IMG/VR virus record: IMGVR_UViG_3300043399_000301
Location: 1-32,709 of that record
Source of the DNA: a virus
Strand: one strand, 5' to 3'
DNA length: 32,709 bases
In this document: positions 24,739 to 31,572 of the stretch, in pieces
Position numbering within the stretch: the first letter of the stretch is position 1
How the letters are laid out: every line of letters begins with the position of its first letter
Notes under the pieces: generated by a model
Database searches by the model: none
Told to the model about the DNA's origin: nothing
What the model saw: only the letters and a program-made list of their open reading frames with translations
Program-made: the position numbers and the translations under genes

Positions 24739-24825
24739 GTGTGTTCTCCTAGGAGTTGTGTGTTAAAAGTTGTGTTAATACCTGAAAGGTGTCACTAAGT
24801 ACACAAAACAGGTAGTGCTGCTTCA

Positions 24826-25020
24826 TTAGAAGCCGTGGGAATCAACTTCATCATCAAATACTGGTCTTACCCTCCCTGATCTATTTTGAAGAATATTAAC
24901 CTCCACCTGAAGCTCGTCATCTAACGGCTCAGGTAATACAGATTCACAACTAGGGCATTCAAGACCAGAGTGAAACTTATTAGGTTTGAAGTAATCTCCA
25001 CAGCAGATACAGGTTGACAT
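24826..25020 (-). CDS. Small zinc-ribbon protein (64 aa)
   Basis: The N-terminal half, STCICCGDYFKPNKFHSGLE then CPSC, gives a CxxC...CxxC zinc ribbon. The C-terminal half is acidic and extended (DDEVDSHGF end). It is the first gene downstream of the strong minus-strand promoter at 25294-25322. Phages commonly encode such small zinc ribbons near tRNA and early genes, but the role is not known. No obvious Shine-Dalgarno precedes the ATG, which is unusual here. Confidence 0.6.
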   Translation of the reverse strand: MSTCICCGDYFKPNKFHSGLECPSCESVLPEPLDDELQVEVNILQNRSGRVRPVFDDEVDSHGF

Positions 25021-25110
25021 ATTTTTATTATTTGGTGTTAGGTTGATCTGAGGTACTATGCATACCTGAATAAACCCGCTTACGTTAGTAAGAAGGTTTT
25101 ACTTTGTAAA

Positions 25111-25133
25111 ATCCCGCTTACCGTATGCGGGAT
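25111..25133 (-). terminator. Terminator-like hairpin in the intergenic region
   Basis: ATCCCGC/GCGGGAT, a 7-bp stem with a 9-base loop followed on the minus strand by TTTTAC. It would end transcripts of the degenerate HNH-like gene, or attenuate those of the promoter at 25294. Confidence 0.55.
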
Positions 25134-25293
25134 AAGCAGCTTACTACCTAGAAAGGAGGTTAAAGAAGTAATAAGCTCTTATGGAATAATTCAAGCATTG
25201 ACAAAACAAAATAGTATTAAGTCAATTGAAGTCCTTAATCAAGGATTATCTTTTACTTTGATTGTTTGTATTTGTTTACTTAAACTAAGTAAT

Positions 25294-25322
25294 ATAATAT
25301 CATGAGTTATGATATGAGTCAA
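25294..25322 (-). promoter_or_regulatory. Strong minus-strand promoter with adjacent palindrome
   Basis: TTGACT (25317-25322), a 17-base spacer ending in TGA, and TATTAT (25294-25299). Immediately upstream lies CTTATAC-AAC-GTATAAG, a perfect 7-bp inverted repeat. It points toward the zinc-ribbon, small genes and tRNA. Confidence 0.65.
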
Positions 25323-25390
25323 GTCTTATACAACGTATAAGAGTTTACAAGACTTTTACGCAGTAAAGAGGATTTATAAGTCTTATACGT
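25321..25390. repeat. Repeated AAGTCTTATAC motifs
   Basis: AAGTCTTATAC occurs twice (near 25321 and 25379). An inverted AAGACTTTTAC-like copy lies between them and a CTTATAC/GTATAAG palindrome at the first copy. This is an operator-like cluster just upstream of the promoter at 25294-25322. Confidence 0.5.
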
Positions 25391-25401
25391 CGTGCAGGAA
25401 G

Positions 25402-25938
25402 TTATACTGTACTTGTGTACTTACCAAGTATCTTCGTGAAAGCAATCAGTAACTTTCTATGCAATCTCTTAGCTGAGATAACATCCTGAACTACTTTCTT
25501 ACGAAGTACACCTTCTTCTTTCCATGTAACAAGGTAATGTCCTTGTGCTGAAGCATGGGGTTTCATCTTCAAAGCAGAATTAAGGTTGTGTATAGCTTCT
25601 CTTATACTTTTCCATGTTGCTCTATCTACCAAAGCTATGTTACCAGCAGATAAATCAGATTCATCTAAGTTCTTGCAATAAAGCACATGACCTTCAGGTA
25701 CTTCTGAGTTATTAAGTATCATCCATGCTGCCTTAATCGCTTTAATCGCTCTCTGCTGCCCTCTTGTGTTGCAGGTGTACTTAAGTATCAAATCCTGATT
25801 TGGATGCTGCATAGCCCCGATAGAGCAGTCTCTCTTGCGTTTATAGAACACCCCTTGTATCGGCTCATAGAATAGTTCAGGAAGGATGGAACTGCTTAGA
25901 AGTTTAGCTGTTTGTATGTTTTGTTGGTTATGATCCAT
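25402..25938 (-). CDS. HNH-like protein lacking catalytic residues
   Basis: A 178-residue protein with the frame of an HNH_3 domain. VFYKRKRDCSIG at residues about 31-42 and AIKAAWMILNNSEVPEGHVLYCKNL...DLSAGNIALVDRATW match the usual 'VHRLIW-L-G--PEG--V-HIDGN--NNRIENL' layout. However, the histidine/aspartate pair and the Asn-Asn of the active site are replaced (LYCKNLDESD, SAGNIALV). So it may bind DNA without cutting. It lies beside the divergent early promoters, consistent with a regulatory role, which is an inference. The ATG at 25938 is followed far downstream of the promoter at 26017-26044. Confidence 0.5.
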   Translation of the reverse strand: MDHNQQNIQTAKLLSSSILPELFYEPIQGVFYKRKRDCSIGAMQHPNQDLILKYTCNTRGQQRAIKAIKAAWMILNNSEVPEGHVLYCKNLDESDLSAGNIALVDRATWKSIREAIHNLNSALKMKPHASAQGHYLVTWKEEGVLRKKVVQDVISAKRLHRKLLIAFTKILGKYTSTV

Positions 25939-26016
25939 GTAGTTTATCTTTTTGTATAGAAAACAGAAGAAATTTAGTGCATTAGAGCAAAATTCACTAA
26001 AATAGCTGTATAGGTA

Positions 26017-26044
26017 AGTATAACTTAAGATACCAAGAAGTCAA
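26017..26044 (-). promoter_or_regulatory. Divergent promoter, minus arm
   Basis: TTGACT (26039-26044), a 16-base spacer and TATACT (26017-26022), reading toward the HNH-like gene. Sequence from the spacer end through the -10 (CTTAAGTTATACTT) closely matches the promoter at 27225-27252. Confidence 0.65.
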
Positions 26045-26059
26045 GTTAAGTAATAAAAC

Positions 26060-26088
26060 TTGTCTTTGAGTCTAAAGTATGCTATAAT
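26060..26088 (+). promoter_or_regulatory. Divergent promoter, plus arm
   Basis: TTGTCT (26060-26065), a 17-base spacer ending in TGC, and TATAAT (26083-26088), 30 bases before the first gene of the plus-strand operon. Only 15 bases separate its -35 from that of the minus arm. Confidence 0.75.
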
Positions 26089-26117
26089 AGAGTTTCCAAA
26101 CAACACAGGAGGTCAAA

Positions 26118-26309
26118 ATGACAAAGCACACTGAATACTCAGCACTCAAAGAAGAAGACTTGATTGAAGCTGTAGGTAAAATGACACGACAACTCTGGTT
26201 CTACACAAAGAAAAGGTACGAACAAGATGAAGTAATGCTTCAAAAGATACACAAAGCAAAAATTAAGTACCAAATCAAGCAGCTTGAGAAGGAATTGGAG
26301 CAACTATGA
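26118..26309 (+). CDS. Small helical early protein (63 aa)
   Basis: Starts MTKHTEYSALKEEDLIEAVG with a strong AGGAGG ribosome site. It is charged and almost all helix, ending in an amphipathic stretch (YQIKQLEKELEQL) typical of coiled-coil interaction. It overlaps the next gene by four bases (ATGA), so the two are co-translated. No family is recognised. Confidence 0.7.
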   Translation: MTKHTEYSALKEEDLIEAVGKMTRQLWFYTKKRYEQDEVMLQKIHKAKIKYQIKQLEKELEQL

Positions 26310-26995
26310 ACGAAGTACAAGAACTTGAAAATATCATTGAAGAAATTCAAGCTATTGAGGTATCTGATTCAGATGACAAAGCAAGCGTAAGAGCTAAGAT
26401 TATGACACTAAAGAAAGTTTTGAACATGAAACTATCAGAAGCAGCAGAACTTAAGTTTGATGAAGTTGTTTTTGTTAACTATTGTAGAAAACTCATCAGT
26501 AGTTTTATTGCTAAGACAGTAAAACCTAAGACAACAGACGAACTCAATGCTAAACGCAACTCAACAAAGGGTCGCAGGCCTATTGTGAAGGTACTGTCTG
26601 AGTTTGAAGGGCAGTTTGACACAAGTACAGAAGCTCTTAAACTTGCTTACAACAACATAACAAGAAGCTCTACACTTGATGAACTTCGTGCTGCTTTGAA
26701 GTTGTACGAAGAAGTACAAAAACAGAATGAAGAACTTATTGAACTTAAGGAGTCACAAGAATGGTTGACTGATTTTGCCGACGAACAAGACAAAGAAGTA
26801 CGACACCTTAAGAACATAAAGGAAGACTTCAATACAGTCTATGCTGCTCTTACAGAAGATGATGAAAAACTAAGTATTGCTTTGTTGGCTCGTAGTCTTA
26901 AGAGACAAGGTAAGAGTGAACGAGAGATAGCTAAAGAGCTTAAGATAGCGCAGAAAACACTGAACAGAATAGTAAACGAGTACACATTTGAGTAG
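26306..26995 (+). CDS. Protein with C-terminal helix-turn-helix
   Basis: A 229-residue protein. Residues 1-180 are highly charged helices (EELIELKESQEWLTDFADEQDKE), likely a coiled coil. Residues about 190-226 (LLARSLKRQGKSEREIAKEL...QKTLNRIVNEYTF) fit a resolvase-type helix-turn-helix: a 'G-S-R-E-I-A-x-x-L-x-I' pattern with a following recognition helix. It is co-translated with the 63-residue protein. A role as early regulator or DNA-binding factor is inferred. The 3' end is followed by an extended hairpin at 27000-27060. Confidence 0.65.
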   Translation: MNEVQELENIIEEIQAIEVSDSDDKASVRAKIMTLKKVLNMKLSEAAELKFDEVVFVNYCRKLISSFIAKTVKPKTTDELNAKRNSTKGRRPIVKVLSEFEGQFDTSTEALKLAYNNITRSSTLDELRAALKLYEEVQKQNEELIELKESQEWLTDFADEQDKEVRHLKNIKEDFNTVYAALTEDDEKLSIALLARSLKRQGKSEREIAKELKIAQKTLNRIVNEYTFE

Positions 26996-26999
26996 CCTA

Positions 27000-27060
27000 T
27001 GGTTTATTTAGACTTTTTTCTGGTAATATAATTAAAAAGTCTAAATAGGTGTATAAACCA
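27000..27060. terminator. Long bipartite hairpin after the HTH gene
   Basis: The inner stem is 13 perfect bp (ATTTAGACTTTTT / AAAAAGTCTAAAT) and the outer arms TGGTTT/AAACCA add 6 more around a 6-8 base bulge. There is no U-run after the complete structure, so it is a terminator only loosely; an operator or RNase site is equally possible. Confidence 0.5.
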
Positions 27061-27224
27061 AGAATGAGTCAGAAGTTGACTCAAAACGTACTTTTCAGGT
27101 CATTTTGCGCTATAGAGCAAACACAGGGTAAGCACAAAAAGCACAACACAAGCAAATATACCTTTTGTTAGTAGTATATAAAAGGTATAAAAAAGTATAA
27201 GCAAATAAACTAAGAAATATCTTC
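27061..27224. other. Non-coding spacer with two small hairpins
   Basis: Together with the preceding hairpin this is over 300 bases without a gene. It contains GAGTCA/TGACTC (27066-27082) and TTTGC/GCAAA stems and AT-rich DNA. I see no open frame of interest. Confidence 0.4.
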
Positions 27225-27252
27225 TTGACTTAGCTATACCTTATGTTATACT
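27225..27252 (+). promoter_or_regulatory. Early-type promoter
   Basis: TTGACT (27225-27230), a 16-base spacer ending in TGT, and TATACT (27247-27252), about 70 bases before the next gene. It matches the promoter at 26017-26044 at TTGACTT and in the TA(C/T)CTTA(T/A)GTTATACTT block. Confidence 0.7.
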
Positions 27253-27319
27253 TTATCTAAGCAAGAAGAAACAAGTTAGCATCTTCTTAAATTTTATCAA
27301 CACAAAGGAAAGGAACCTT

Positions 27320-27610
27320 ATGTCTCAAATTAAAAAAATCACAGCTTATGACTTTACTTCATTCTTGTCTGAGTTTCAGACAGCAATACAAGAAGGTTAT
27401 GCTTTGGATACAACAAGTAACGAAAACTACCCTCAGATTATTGGTATTGTATTCACAGCTGGTTTAACTAAGGTTAAAGCCAAGGAAGCAAACAGCGCAG
27501 AACCAGTAGAAGTAATCAGTGAAAACACCAACGTAGAAACACAAGGTAAAGAAGAACAAGTAGATGCTCCTAAAGCTAGGACTTCAATCTATAAACCTAA
27601 GAAGGCTTAA
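27320..27610 (+). CDS. Hypothetical early protein (96 aa)
   Basis: Starts MSQIKKITAYDFTSFLSEFQ with an AAAGGAACC ribosome site. The first 55 residues are a folded mixed domain; the rest is a charged, disordered tail (ETQGKEEQVDAPKARTSIYKPKKA). It is first behind the promoter at 27225-27252. No family is recognised. Confidence 0.6.
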   Translation: MSQIKKITAYDFTSFLSEFQTAIQEGYALDTTSNENYPQIIGIVFTAGLTKVKAKEANSAEPVEVISENTNVETQGKEEQVDAPKARTSIYKPKKA

Positions 27611-27621
27611 TACTTAGTCTT

Positions 27622-27801
27622 ATGACACCAACAGAAATAAATACAAATATCTGTAAGTTCTTAGGTGTTGATCCTAGTGATATACAAGAGTTATATCTAA
27701 GGTTAATACCTAATGAATTACCACAGGTAGTCATAAGAAAACTATCTACTAATTCAGAAGAAGTAAAAGAAACTTATTTTAAAGTCATTCCTTTAGATTA
27801 A
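27622..27801 (+). CDS. Small hypothetical protein (59 aa)
   Basis: An ATG at 27622 opens a 59-residue frame (MTPTEINTNICKFLGVDPSD... ending VKETYFKVIPLD). Codon use resembles its neighbours. A clear ribosome site is lacking, although AAGAAGG overlaps the end of the previous gene some 18 bases upstream. It lies in an operon-like run. No family is recognised. Confidence 0.5.
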   Translation: MTPTEINTNICKFLGVDPSDIQELYLRLIPNELPQVVIRKLSTNSEEVKETYFKVIPLD

Positions 27802-27902
27802 GTTAATTCTTATAAATTAATCAACTAAGTTAATATAAATCTTTGTGTTTAACTTAATTAGATTAATCAACTTGTTTATATTTTAATCTAAGGTTAATAC
27901 CT
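27695..27902. repeat. 17-bp direct repeat around the PhoH leader
   Basis: ATCTAAGGTTAATACCT occurs at 27695-27711, inside the 59-residue gene, and again at 27886-27902. There it forms a 7-bp hairpin (TCTAAGG/CCTTAGA) just before the ribosome site of the PhoH gene. Confidence 0.6.
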
Positions 27903-27921
27903 TAGATGCACAAGGAGGTAT

Positions 27922-28674
27922 ATGCAGCAACCAGCGCGTAAGACTCGTAAAGAAAAAGCTCAGGCAGGTACACAACGAGTAATAAAAGAAAAGTTCATGG
28001 AACAAAGGGAAGAAGCTGTAAAGTCAAAACCTTTGGTTGCTATGAACAGTAAGCAACAAGAATACATTGACCTATTAGATGAAAAACCAGTAGTAATAGC
28101 TACAGGTTGGGCTGGTACAAGTAAATCTTATATTCCTGCTGTTATGGCTGCTGATCTGTACAAGCTAGGTCAAATAGACAGAATCATGCTTACCAGACCT
28201 GCTATCAGTAACAGTCAATCTTTAGGTTTCTTTAAAGGTTCAGAGACAGAAAAACTTAGTGTATGGTTAGGTAGTGTCCTACCTATCTTTAAAGATAGAC
28301 TTGGTACTGCTATGTTTGAACTTGCAGTTAGTACAGGAGATATAACCTTCGTTCCTTTGGAAGTTGTCAAAGGTTTAAGTCTTAACAGAACATTCTTCAT
28401 CTGTGAAGAAGCAAGTGACTTGACTAAGGATGAAGTAATTAAACTTATTACTCGTATGGGTAAAGAAAGTACACTTGTTCTAGCTGGAGATATTCTTCAA
28501 TCAGAACTTAAAGAAGACTCTGGTCTTGTTTGGTTAACTGAGCATCTAGAGAAGCATACTAATCTAAAGAAGAACTTTGGTTGGGTTGACTTTGATAGTG
28601 TAGACCACATTGTTAGAAGTCAAGCTGTTAAAGACTTTATTGTTAGTCTTATTCGAGATAATAAAAAGAATTAA
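27922..28674 (+). CDS. phoH: PhoH-like ATPase
   Basis: A 250-residue protein. Residues 1-40 are a basic, charged extension. Walker A is at 62-69 (GWAGTSKS), LTRPAISNSQSLGFF and the PhoH-typical 'P-L-E-V-V-K-G-L-S-L-N' are in the middle, Walker B-like FFICEEASDL at 158-167 has Cys-Glu-Glu in place of Asp-Glu, and LAGDILQSE and VRSQAVKDFI are near the C terminus. PhoH-like proteins are ATPases widespread in phages; their role is debated. The ribosome site is AAGGAGG with a hairpin just before it. It is upstream of the ClpP-like gene. Confidence 0.85.
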   Translation: MQQPARKTRKEKAQAGTQRVIKEKFMEQREEAVKSKPLVAMNSKQQEYIDLLDEKPVVIATGWAGTSKSYIPAVMAADLYKLGQIDRIMLTRPAISNSQSLGFFKGSETEKLSVWLGSVLPIFKDRLGTAMFELAVSTGDITFVPLEVVKGLSLNRTFFICEEASDLTKDEVIKLITRMGKESTLVLAGDILQSELKEDSGLVWLTEHLEKHTNLKKNFGWVDFDSVDHIVRSQAVKDFIVSLIRDNKKN

Positions 28675-28709
28675 TAAACTAACTAATAAATAAACTAGAA
28701 AGGAACCTT

Positions 28710-29450
28710 ATGACATATAAACTTATTCAAAATATCCCTAACAGAAATATCAAACCTACTTGTTCAGACGATGATGAAGACAACGAAGGTGTACCTAAGT
28801 CAATGCTGTATTTACCTTACTTTGAAGCTCAACGTACTTCTCGTAAGATTACAGCTTACTTGGATGAAAATGTAAAAGAACCTAGGTACTATAGACAACT
28901 CATTCAAGCTATGGATAGCCTATCCGAAGATGACATAGTAGAAATATCTGTTAACAGCTATGGTGGTTATCTTGATGGTGCTATCGCTCTGTTAAACGCT
29001 ATGGATAACTGCGAAGCTCAAGTGCATGTTAAGCACGAAGGAATGGCAGCTAGTGCTGCATCTTTGATTGTACTTGCTGCTCCTAGTGTCTTTGTATCTC
29101 CTAATGCAACCTTGATGATTCACAGTGCTACATTCGGTAGCTTTGGTAAACAAACAGATGTGCTAGGTCATGCAGCATTCGTAGACCAGAAGGTAAAGAT
29201 GCTTATGTCTAAAGTATATAAGGACTTCTTAAGCTCTGATGAATTTGCAGAAGTACTCATGGGTAGAGAAATGTGGATGCACTACGATGAAATTGTAGCT
29301 AGGCTTGAGAAACGACATGCTTTGCAAGAGAAAGCTCATAAGCAAGAAGAAAAAGAAATCAAGCAAGCAATGAAAGAACTAGAACAAGAAAGTAAACAAA
29401 CTAAACCTAGAAGTTCAAGAAATAAACCTAAAGTACAACCTGAAGGTTAA
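28710..29450 (+). CDS. clpP: ClpP-like serine protease
   Basis: A 246-residue protein. After an acidic N terminus the ClpP core is clear: EISVNSYGGYLDGAIALLNAM, the nucleophile in GMAASAASLIVLAAP (S115) and the histidine in LMIHSATFGSFG (H138). The usual aspartate position after 'ER-D-M' reads GREMWMHYDEI, so the third catalytic residue may be Glu187 or D193. The tail from about residue 205 is Lys/Glu-rich and not part of ClpP. Ribosome site AAAGGAACC. It may process capsid proteins or act on host proteins; the separate XkdF protease makes the second more likely, but this is inference. Confidence 0.85.
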   Translation: MTYKLIQNIPNRNIKPTCSDDDEDNEGVPKSMLYLPYFEAQRTSRKITAYLDENVKEPRYYRQLIQAMDSLSEDDIVEISVNSYGGYLDGAIALLNAMDNCEAQVHVKHEGMAASAASLIVLAAPSVFVSPNATLMIHSATFGSFGKQTDVLGHAAFVDQKVKMLMSKVYKDFLSSDEFAEVLMGREMWMHYDEIVARLEKRHALQEKAHKQEEKEIKQAMKELEQESKQTKPRSSRNKPKVQPEG

Positions 29451-29475
29451 TAAAAATATCTGTTAATACTTATGT

Positions 29476-29505
29476 AAGCCCTTGGTTAACTCCGAGGGCT
29501 TTTTT
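29476..29505 (+). terminator. Intrinsic terminator of the plus-strand operon
   Basis: AAGCCCTTGG/CCGAGGGCTT stem with a 6-base loop followed by TTTTTTC, 26 bases after the ClpP-like gene. Confidence 0.9.
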
Positions 29506-29956
29506 CTTTGTCTGAAAGCATAAATATCAACGTTGGTTATAACCTGATTAAATTACTATTTGTTATATATAGAACAGAGGGCTTTAAACAGCCTAGGAGA
29601 CGTTTTAACTAAAGTCGATACTTGGGTACTAGCTTTTAATTTAAAGCTCTCCTAGAGCCTTCTAGGGGTGTCTATGAGGGTGTTGTACAAGGGAAATATC
29701 TGCTAGAACTAATTTTTAAAATTAGAAATGCTAATAGATGCTAGGGGGTTAAACGATAGGTTGGAAATATCAAGTTTTTACTGCTGGATGGCTTAGTGGC
29801 TTGATGCCACCCGCTCCCCGACGATAGGTATTGGCTATTAAATCTAAAATATCAATAGGCGTTATTTATCATGCTATTAACTCGATATTAATTAATTGAT
29901 TATTAATATAAGCTATTGATTTTATTATATTAATTGATTTTGACTATGCCATAATG
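29506..29956. other. Convergent non-coding region with palindromes and an AT-rich tract
   Basis: About 450 bases without a credible gene. It holds CTAGGAGA/TCTCCTAG, AGCTTT/AAAGCT, CTAATTTT/AAAATTAG and GTGGC/GCCAC stems in the first 330 bases, then an AT-rich tract (29880-29945) with repeated TTAATTGATT. It could be a structured RNA, an origin-like or packaging-type region. No function can be assigned. Confidence 0.4.
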
Positions 29957-29985
29957 AAATAAAAACCCGGGGTTTAATCCGGGTT
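29957..29985 (-). terminator. Intrinsic terminator of the minus-strand module
   Basis: AACCCGG/CCGGGTT with an 8-base loop, followed on the minus strand by TTTATTTC. It lies just after the 34-residue gene and faces the plus-strand terminator. Confidence 0.7.
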
Positions 29986-29991
29986 AATTAA

Positions 29992-30096
29992 TTATTTATT
30001 TCTTAGTTTGAATCGTAGAATGCATGCTGCATAAAGAATGATCGTGAGTATATAGGGGCTAATATATAACATGAATGCATAAAAAACATATTTCAT
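29992..30096 (-). CDS. Small single-pass membrane protein (34 aa)
   Basis: The ATG at 30096 is one base after the TAA of the upstream gene (TAATATG) and has GGGAGG 6 bases upstream, inside the end of that gene. The peptide is hydrophobic (FMLYISPYILTIILYAACIL) and ends in basic residues (RFKLRNK), a typical transmembrane helix with a cytoplasmic positive end. It is last in its operon before a terminator. Function unknown. Confidence 0.7.
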   Translation of the reverse strand: MKYVFYAFMLYISPYILTIILYAACILRFKLRNK

Positions 30097-30097
30097 A

Positions 30098-30865
30098 TTA
30101 TGCCTCCCGAATTTTATTGCGTGATGATCCGTGTGCGACTACTGCGATATTTTTTGCACCATTACTGTGCATACCATTACACAATCCACAATTAACGCAC
30201 GTCGATTTATTCCCCCCTTCTGGTGTTGCCGGGCAAATAATCTCGTTACTTAACAGTTCCCCCTTTTGTTTTTCTTTCCATACGTCAACGGGTATAACTC
30301 TGAATGTTCTGTAGCCTTTCGAATGCGCGTTTATAGCGTCTCGTTTATTGTCTGCGGAGAACATGCTGGTTTTATACACACTAGCATCATGCTCTCGCAT
30401 GTTATGCACATGACTGTACCCGGTATGCCCCCGACTATATGACACAAGTAAATCGATCAATGCCACCGGTAATGCCGCCTGGTCACCATACGCACCTAAT
30501 CGAAGCATATTCCCCGATAAAAACCCCCTTACGTTAACATGGTTTGCTTCGCTATAAATACCACGCTGAAGCCCCTTATATACCGCGCTTGGGCCGTGTA
30601 TTAGATTTACATAGCATGTTCGACCATCGGCCCAACCATTGATTTTATCCGGTGCGGGTTTCCCCATATGTGGGCATTTACCGCAAACGCTTGCATCATA
30701 ACCTCCCCGACTTGCTTCTATCGGGTTTGTCTCATCGGATAAAATCCACAACTGCACCATGTTACCCGTTTTACGATTATTTGAACGGGTTAAGACAGCC
30801 ACTATCGGTTTTGCGTTATACATTGACGGCCCACGGTATACAATAATGCCTTTTGTTTTGCTCAT
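30098..30865 (-). CDS. Conserved phage protein with Cys motifs (DUF7227-like)
   Basis: The start at ATG 30865 (MSKTKGIIVYRGPS) is preferred over an upstream ATG because of AAGG 8 bases before it and because the family begins this way. The 255-residue protein has SVCGKCPHMG, the conserved RLGAYGDQAALP, GHTGYSH, RTFRVIP, and C-terminal ICPATPEGGNKSTCVNCGLCNG. I recognise this pattern from a widespread phage/plasmid family of unknown function; the two Cys clusters suggest metal binding. It is coupled to the 34-residue gene downstream. Confidence 0.75.
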   Translation of the reverse strand: MSKTKGIIVYRGPSMYNAKPIVAVLTRSNNRKTGNMVQLWILSDETNPIEASRGGYDASVCGKCPHMGKPAPDKINGWADGRTCYVNLIHGPSAVYKGLQRGIYSEANHVNVRGFLSGNMLRLGAYGDQAALPVALIDLLVSYSRGHTGYSHVHNMREHDASVYKTSMFSADNKRDAINAHSKGYRTFRVIPVDVWKEKQKGELLSNEIICPATPEGGNKSTCVNCGLCNGMHSNGAKNIAVVAHGSSRNKIREA

Positions 30866-30875
30866 GATATAAACC

Positions 30876-31202
30876 TTAAAAAGCACAATAGACAAAGCCA
30901 TTAGATACTTCACCGACTAGCATTGTACGATCGTGCAAATAATTCATGATTTGTTCTTTAGTGTTTTGTTCCGGGTCAACCTCAATCGAATAGTCTTGTA
31001 TTATTTCATCAATTGTATTTTCATTATAGTCACAAACGATTGAACACAAATCTAATTCGATCGTGGTTGAAGTCTCTTCGCTCAATTGTTCCAGATAATC
31101 GAACAACACGCGCAAACCTTCACGCGTAAAATTGTTTCTATATTGCGAAGTTTCAAAAGCATTGACGAAAGAATGAAAATCTACAGTTTGAACTATTGCC
31201 AT
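30876..31202 (-). CDS. Conserved phage/plasmid protein of unknown function
   Basis: The ATG at 31202 is favoured over the GTG at 31211, because that GTG is part of the AAGGTG ribosome site. The 108-residue protein has VDFHSFVNAFETSQYRNNFT, EGLRVLFDYLEQLSEETSTTIELDLCSIVCDYNE and a C-terminal VSNGFVYCAF. This layout recurs in small acidic proteins of many phages and plasmids. It lies 10 bases from the next gene. The function is not known. Confidence 0.7.
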   Translation of the reverse strand: MAIVQTVDFHSFVNAFETSQYRNNFTREGLRVLFDYLEQLSEETSTTIELDLCSIVCDYNENTIDEIIQDYSIEVDPEQNTKEQIMNYLHDRTMLVGEVSNGFVYCAF

Positions 31203-31241
31203 TTTGTGCACCTTGAATGCATTCGGGTAAAATCACCCAGC

Positions 31242-31265
31242 GAAAGCACTATTTCTAATGCTTTC
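31242..31265. terminator. Intergenic hairpin
   Basis: GAAAGCA/TGCTTTC, a 7-bp stem with a 10-base loop, followed by a GGGT/ACCC stem, between two minus-strand genes. No U-run, so it is perhaps a processing site. Confidence 0.4.
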
Positions 31266-31288
31266 TAGTGTAACTCTACAATCTGTAA

Positions 31289-31498
31289 TTAATCGTTCAA
31301 TGCAAAATCATCACGCATGTATTGGATTGTAACCCGCGCCGTTTCAATGGCATCTTCTAGACTATCGGTAAAATAGTCCGCATCTGTTTTGTGCGCTTTT
31401 CCATCGTAGAATTTACAAACGTATTCCGACAATTCCACGTCAAAATAAACCATTGCTTTAAACCCGATTGCAGTGTTTATTGTGTGTATCAATCGCAT
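31289..31498 (-). CDS. Small hypothetical protein (69 aa)
   Basis: Starts at ATG 31498 (MRLIHTINTAIGFKAMVYFD), with AAGGGGA 7 bases upstream; longer in-frame starts lack a ribosome site and overlap the tiny upstream peptide. It has a beta-rich first half and a helical C-terminal EDAIETARVTIQYMRDDFALND. No family is recognised. Confidence 0.65.
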   Translation of the reverse strand: MRLIHTINTAIGFKAMVYFDVELSEYVCKFYDGKAHKTDADYFTDSLEDAIETARVTIQYMRDDFALND

Positions 31499-31508
31499 GG
31501 TAATCCCC

Positions 31509-31571
31509 TTAATTGAAAAATGAAACCAACGGCAAAACAAAAAACCAAATAAAAACGTTTAAGTAAATCAT
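31509..31571 (-). CDS. Tiny hydrophobic peptide (20 aa)
   Basis: ATG at 31571 follows the upstream stop after one base, with GGGGA 5 bases before it. It reads MIYLNVFIWFFVLPLVSFFN, a single membrane-spanning stretch. Its stop (TAA) overlaps the ribosome site of the next gene (TTAAGGGG), so reading it would couple the neighbours. Small, but the placement supports it. Confidence 0.55.
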   Translation of the reverse strand: MIYLNVFIWFFVLPLVSFFN

Positions 31572-31572
31572 T

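Noticed and set aside
25042-25305. About 85 open codons on the plus strand beyond a strong AAAGGAGG
   Set aside because: There is no ATG, GTG or TTG at a proper distance from the ribosome-like site, the only near ATG gives a two-codon frame, and the composition is not protein-like.
29454-29853. AAATATC heptamers as origin iterons
   Set aside because: Five copies lie in the convergent zone, but the same heptamer also occurs several times in the AT-rich coding genes to the left, so it is not specific to this region.
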